A DNA stretch of 8,691 nucleotides from Nitrospirae bacterium RIFCSPLOW2_12_42_9 (GTDB taxonomy: Bacteria; Nitrospirota; 9FT-COMBO-42-15; HDB-SIOI813). The notes under the pieces are model-generated. The model ran no database searches. It was not told the origin of the DNA and saw only the letters and a list, made by a program, of their open reading frames with translations. A program made the translations under genes and the position numbers. Shown in pieces: positions 5,349-8,691 of this stretch. The DNA lies in assembly GCA_001805205.1 (NCBI GenBank), contig MHER01000006.1:1-8691 (forward strand). Reading direction: 5' to 3'. Position 1 is the first letter of the stretch, and the number at the start of each line of letters is the position of its first letter.

Positions 5349-5844
5349 GCAGCTCTGGGCGCCGTGGCGTTTGCAATATATCCTTGAAGGCAGTTCTGAT
5401 GAATGTATTTTCTGCATCAAGCCGGCAGAAGAAAAAGACAGGGAAAATCTCATACTCTACAGAGGAAAACATGTCTTCACTATCATGAATCTGTTCCCAT
5501 ACACTAATGGCCACCTGATGATAGTCCCTTATCAACACGCAGAGGATCTTAATGGTTTAAATGAGGAGGTACTGCTTGAGCTTATGACACAAACAAAAAT
5601 GACAGTGGCCATACTTAAGCAGGTATTTTCTCCCCAGGGATTTAATATAGGAATAAACCTCGGAAAGACCGCAGGTGCCGGAATCGACGAACACCTTCAT
5701 ATACACATTGTACCCCGATGGGTGGGAGATACCAATTTTATGCCGGTCATAGCAGACCTGAAGGTTATTCCACAGCATATCCGGGCTACATATGACCTGC
5801 TAATCCCCTTTTTTAAAGAGTCTGAAGGAGGAGGAAGAATATGA
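5344..5844 (+). CDS. HIT-family nucleotide hydrolase/transferase (Ap4A phosphorylase-like)
   Basis: A histidine-triad protein acting on nucleotides such as diadenosine polyphosphates or nucleoside phosphoramidates. The triad H117-L-H119-I-H121-I-V-P has the expected form, with H119 the predicted nucleophile. The N-terminus KQLWAPWRLQYI (2-13) and the CIFC pair (C21, C24, probable zinc ligands) are typical of the bacterial group close to Ap4A phosphorylase and FHIT. N50 in FTIMNLFPYTNGHLMIVP (45-62) and GFNIGINLGKTAGAG (99-113) complete the nucleotide pocket. The 166-residue length suits this group. The ATG follows GAGGA in the duplicated junction described at 5321-5348. The 3' end encodes Gly-rich EGGGRI because it also holds the strong ribosome binding site of the next gene, with an ATGA overlap (5841-5844). 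The exact substrate cannot be read from sequence. Confidence 0.93.
   Translation: MKQLWAPWRLQYILEGSSDECIFCIKPAEEKDRENLILYRGKHVFTIMNLFPYTNGHLMIVPYQHAEDLNGLNEEVLLELMTQTKMTVAILKQVFSPQGFNIGINLGKTAGAGIDEHLHIHIVPRWVGDTNFMPVIADLKVIPQHIRATYDLLIPFFKESEGGGRI
5825..5831 (+). promoter_or_regulatory. Perfect Shine-Dalgarno for the LapA-like gene
   Basis: AAGGAGG, followed by a second GAGG, sits inside the end of the HIT coding region, 9 nt before ATG 5841. It is the strongest ribosome binding site in the window and suggests a well-expressed small membrane protein. Confidence 0.7.
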
Positions 5845-6101
5845 TACGTGTCATCTTTTCAATCATAGTGATAATAGGAGTTCTCATCCTTGCAATGGCC
5901 AATAAGGAATCTATACAGATCAATTATCTCTTCGGGGTTACACCACCACTCCCCTTATACCTGATTCTGATTACAACCTTTGTTATTGGCGGCGTTGTAT
6001 TCACCATAATATTATTACCTGCATGGATAAAAGATAAGTTGGAGATCAGAAAACTGCAGCGCACATTACAGAAATTAGAAACTCAAAAGTCTGAGACATA
6101 A
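5841..6101 (+). CDS. LapA-domain (DUF1049) small inner-membrane protein
   Basis: An 86-residue protein with two predicted transmembrane helices, about residues 3-20 (VIFSIIVIIGVLILAM) and 39-62 (LYLILITTFVIGGVVFTIILL), separated by a short polar loop with the LapA-type pattern NKESIQINYLFG (21-32) and a PP turn. A charged C-terminal helix (65-86, KDKLEIRKLQRTLQKLE) is probably a cytoplasmic coiled coil. In E. coli LapA, together with LapB, tunes lipopolysaccharide synthesis through LpxC turnover. Many bacteria have orphan LapA-domain proteins of unknown role, and no lapB is visible here. The gene overlaps the HIT stop by ATGA and ends 5 bp before mutS. The domain call is good; a function in lipopolysaccharide control is only an extrapolation. 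Confidence 0.85.
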   Translation: MIRVIFSIIVIIGVLILAMANKESIQINYLFGVTPPLPLYLILITTFVIGGVVFTIILLPAWIKDKLEIRKLQRTLQKLETQKSET

Positions 6102-6106
6102 AAGAA

Positions 6107-8691
6107 ATGGCAGACGCAGATCATCTAACACCTCTTCTGCAGCAATACCTCAACATAAAAAAGGGATATAAGGATGCAATCCTCTTTTTCAGGATGGGGG
6201 ATTTCTATGAGATGTTCTATGAAGATGCTGTAGTTGCATCAAAGATACTCGAGATAGCCCTTACAACAAGGGATAAACGGCTGAATGATCCTGTCCCAAT
6301 GTGCGGAATCCCTTATCATGCTGTCAATTCCTATATCCCGAAACTGATAAGAGAAGGATACAAGGTTGCAATATGTGAGCAGGTAGAAGACCCTGCACTC
6401 GCAAAGGGTATAGTGAGACGTGAAGTAATCCGGATTATCACACCCGGCACTGTACTCGACGGAAACCTGCTTGATTCAAAGGAGAACAACTTCATTATCT
6501 CTTTATATCCTGATAAAAAATCCACAGGCTTTGCATTTGTAGATGTCTCTACTGGGGATTTCTATATGGGGGAATTGAAAGGAGAGATTGCAGGAAATCC
6601 GCAATATCAAGCTGATGATTTGATTGCACGTATAGCTCCCAAGGAGATTCTTTTTCCGGCAGATATCAGCAATAAGTTAATTTCAAAAGATTCCGGATAC
6701 CAGAAATTCTATATCAACCTCTACCCTGCTGAAATGTTTGAATATGAGAATGCATTCAGAATATTACACGAACAGATCAAGGAAGATTCTTCCCATCTTT
6801 CAGAGATAGATACAAATGGACCTTCTGTTAATGCAGCAGGTGCACTTCTTGCTTATATCACAGATACCCAGAAGACATCGTTACAGAATATCACTAATGT
6901 TAAGGTCTACAGAAACGAGTTGTATATGGCAATCAATGAGACTGCACAACGGACACTTGATCTGGTGAAGCCTTCTCAATCAGGCCAGAAGAAGGGTACA
7001 TTATTCCATCTGCTTGACAGGACTGCTACAGCAATGGGCGGAAGGCTGTTAAAACTATGGATATTACATCCACTGTTAAACATTTCAGATATAAATATAC
7101 GGCAGGAAGCTGTTGAAGAGCTAAAGGAGGCTTACACCCAGAGGTGCAAATTAAGGGAACTGTTAGGCAGCATACAGGACATGGAACGAATTATAAGCAG
7201 GATAACCTTCAAGGTGGCGAATGCACGCGACTTCATAGCGCTCAATCAATGCCTTAAAGTAATCCCGGAGATAAAGTCCCTCATATCAAACTGCTCTGCC
7301 CTTCTTGTCAGGGATGTAAGCGGTATGTCTGATGATTTCAAGGACCTCGGGGATTTTATCTCACGGGCCATAATCGAATCACCACCCTTAGCCATAACAG
7401 AAGGCGGGATAATAAAAGATGGTTACAGCAAAGACCTTGATGATCTCAGGCAGATAAGCCGCGAGGGTAAAGGATTCATTGCAAGGCTTGAGGCAAAGGA
7501 ACGACAGCGTTCCGGCATAGACTCACTTAAAGTACGCTATAACAGGGTATTCGGATACTACATAGAGGTGACAAAGGCGAATCTTAAGAATGTACCGCCT
7601 GATTATATCCGGAAACAGACACTGGTAAATGCAGAACGATTCATTACACCTGAGCTAAAAGATTATGAAAGCAAGGTGCTTGGTGCAGAAGAGAGGATAA
7701 AGGGTCTTGAATACAAACTCTTTGAGGAGATCAGAGAGGTTGCTGCACATGAGGTTGATAAAATACAGAAAAGTGCAAAGGCTATTGCACTAATAGACGT
7801 AATATCCACATTGGCAGAGATTGCACACCTCAATCACTATGTAAGGCCTGTTGTTGACAACAGTCATAGTATTAATATCAGGGAAGGCCGTCACCCTGTA
7901 ATCGAACAGATGGATCTGGGTGAGAGATTCGTACCGAATGATATAGATATGGATTGTGAGCGGAATCAACTCATGATCCTCACAGGACCCAATATGGCCG
8001 GTAAATCTACTTATATGCGGCAGGCTGCCCTTATTGTATTAATGGCACAGATTGGAAGCTTTGTACCTGCCAGAGAGGCATCCATCGGTGTTGTTGACAG
8101 GATATTCACGCGTATAGGCGCCTCTGATAACATTGCCGAGGGGCGAAGCACATTCATGGTGGAGATGGAAGAGACAGCAAATATCCTGCGAAACGCAACA
8201 TCAAGGAGTCTTATACTCCTCGATGAGATTGGACGCGGGACAAGCACATTTGATGGTATAAGCATAGCATGGTCCTGTGCAGAATATATAAACAGGCATA
8301 TAAAGGCAAAGACCCTCTTTGCTACCCATTATCACGAGCTGACAGAACTCGCCCTGACTAATGAGGGTATATTCAATGCCCATATGGTAGTGCGGGAGTG
8401 GAATGATGAGGTGATATTCCTCAGAAAGGTAATGCCTGGAATGGCTGATAAAAGCTATGGTATCCAGGTAGCAAGGCTCGCAGGCCTTCCTCCTGAAGTA
8501 ATAATCAGATCAAAAGAGGTCCTTGCCAACCTTGAGGAAGAGGAACTTGATGCTAATGGTATGCCAAAACTGGCTCATACTGCTAAAGAAGATAGGAGAA
8601 TTACCACACAAATAGACCTGTTCAGCCATGTGAACGATTCACACCCCATATTAGATGAGATCAGGGAGCTGGACCTCATGAATATCACCCC
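6107..8691 (+). CDS. mutS: DNA mismatch repair ATPase MutS (3' end beyond window)
   Basis: MutS recognises mismatches and small loops in newly replicated DNA and recruits MutL. The frame stays open for 861 codons to the right edge; family members are usually 850-880 residues, so only a short tail is missing. Domain I holds the mismatch-reading F33-Y-E35 in RMGDFYEMF. The connector and core follow, with FGYYIEVTKAN starting at 482 in the lever/clamp region. The ATPase domain has Walker A GPNMAGKST at 627-635 (Lys633), Walker B with D706 and E707 in LLLDEIGRGTSTFDG, and ATHYHEL at 739-745. A QIDLF sequence at 835-839 looks like the C-terminal beta-clamp binding motif. The C-terminal ELDLMNITP matches the usual MutS ending. 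The ATG lies 5 bp after the LapA-like stop, with only a weak AAAAG ribosome binding site. Key residues all look intact. Confidence 0.97.
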   Translation, partial: MADADHLTPLLQQYLNIKKGYKDAILFFRMGDFYEMFYEDAVVASKILEIALTTRDKRLNDPVPMCGIPYHAVNSYIPKLIREGYKVAICEQVEDPALAKGIVRREVIRIITPGTVLDGNLLDSKENNFIISLYPDKKSTGFAFVDVSTGDFYMGELKGEIAGNPQYQADDLIARIAPKEILFPADISNKLISKDSGYQKFYINLYPAEMFEYENAFRILHEQIKEDSSHLSEIDTNGPSVNAAGALLAYITDTQKTSLQNITNVKVYRNELYMAINETAQRTLDLVKPSQSGQKKGTLFHLLDRTATAMGGRLLKLWILHPLLNISDINIRQEAVEELKEAYTQRCKLRELLGSIQDMERIISRITFKVANARDFIALNQCLKVIPEIKSLISNCSALLVRDVSGMSDDFKDLGDFISRAIIESPPLAITEGGIIKDGYSKDLDDLRQISREGKGFIARLEAKERQRSGIDSLKVRYNRVFGYYIEVTKANLKNVPPDYIRKQTLVNAERFITPELKDYESKVLGAEERIKGLEYKLFEEIREVAAHEVDKIQKSAKAIALIDVISTLAEIAHLNHYVRPVVDNSHSINIREGRHPVIEQMDLGERFVPNDIDMDCERNQLMILTGPNMAGKSTYMRQAALIVLMAQIGSFVPAREASIGVVDRIFTRIGASDNIAEGRSTFMVEMEETANILRNATSRSLILLDEIGRGTSTFDGISIAWSCAEYINRHIKAKTLFATHYHELTELALTNEGIFNAHMVVREWNDEVIFLRKVMPGMADKSYGIQVARLAGLPPEVIIRSKEVLANLEEEELDANGMPKLAHTAKEDRRITTQIDLFSHVNDSHPILDEIRELDLMNIT

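Noticed and set aside
6102..8691. Apparent 2.6-kb region without a closed gene, possibly a broken or frameshifted gene
   Set aside because: Translation from 6107 gives MutS in one frame. Codon phase is the same at the start, the middle (7013, 7550), Walker A (7985), Walker B (8222) and the right edge, so the gene is simply cut by the window end.
1..8691. CRISPR array, tRNA/rRNA gene, riboswitch, insertion sequence, toxin-antitoxin or defence genes
   Set aside because: Reading both strands, I saw no regularly spaced repeats, no tRNA-like cloverleaf, no transposase or long inverted-repeat ends, and no unassigned gene large enough to hide such a system. Coding density with known housekeeping genes is nearly complete.

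Overview
The window holds chromosomal housekeeping DNA from a bacterium of moderately low GC (about 40% by eye). Every recognisable gene is of bacterial type. The combination of a LapA-like inner-membrane protein, family 4 (Fe-S) uracil-DNA glycosylase, fused NAD(P)HX repair enzyme and bacterial Rsm22-like methyltransferase would fit a Gram-negative, possibly anaerobic lineage such as Nitrospirota or Desulfobacterota. That placement is an inference from protein flavour only and is weak.

Layout. At the left edge is the 5' part of rpe on the minus strand. A 145-bp divergent intergenic region separates it from a plus-strand Rsm22-like methyltransferase gene (327-1502). The two genes appear to be served by back-to-back promoters whose -35 hexamers abut at 217/218. 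A 138-bp gap (1503-1640) follows. It carries a good sigma70-type promoter overlapping the methyltransferase stop codon and a perfect GC-rich hairpin. From there eight genes run on the plus strand with small gaps or ATGA overlaps: acpS, the bifunctional NAD(P)HX epimerase/dehydratase gene (nnr), a two-CBS-domain protein, tsaE, a family 4 uracil-DNA glycosylase, a HIT-family nucleotide hydrolase/transferase, a LapA-domain membrane protein, and mutS. The mutS frame is still open at the right edge and probably lacks only its last few residues.

How the genes fit together. The run looks like one housekeeping operon rather than a dedicated pathway. It covers acyl-carrier-protein activation (AcpS), repair of damaged nicotinamide cofactors (Nnr), tRNA t6A modification (TsaE), base-excision repair of uracil (UDG), dinucleotide-type nucleotide turnover (HIT) and mismatch repair (MutS). 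Two predicted Fe-S proteins are present: the UDG and the Rsm22-like protein, which has four suitably spaced cysteines. The first four genes of the run use non-ATG starts (TTG, GTG, GTG, TTG) and the last four use ATG.

I see no mobile element, CRISPR array, RNA gene, toxin-antitoxin pair or defence system, and nothing that amounts to a new multi-gene system. The items most worth a second look are small: the Fe-S-type Rsm22 homologue, the hairpin in the acpS leader, a 14-bp tandem duplication that doubled an ATGA stop/start junction between udg and the HIT gene, and the compact divergent promoter that may give a leaderless rpe transcript. No stretch longer than 300 bases is without a gene.
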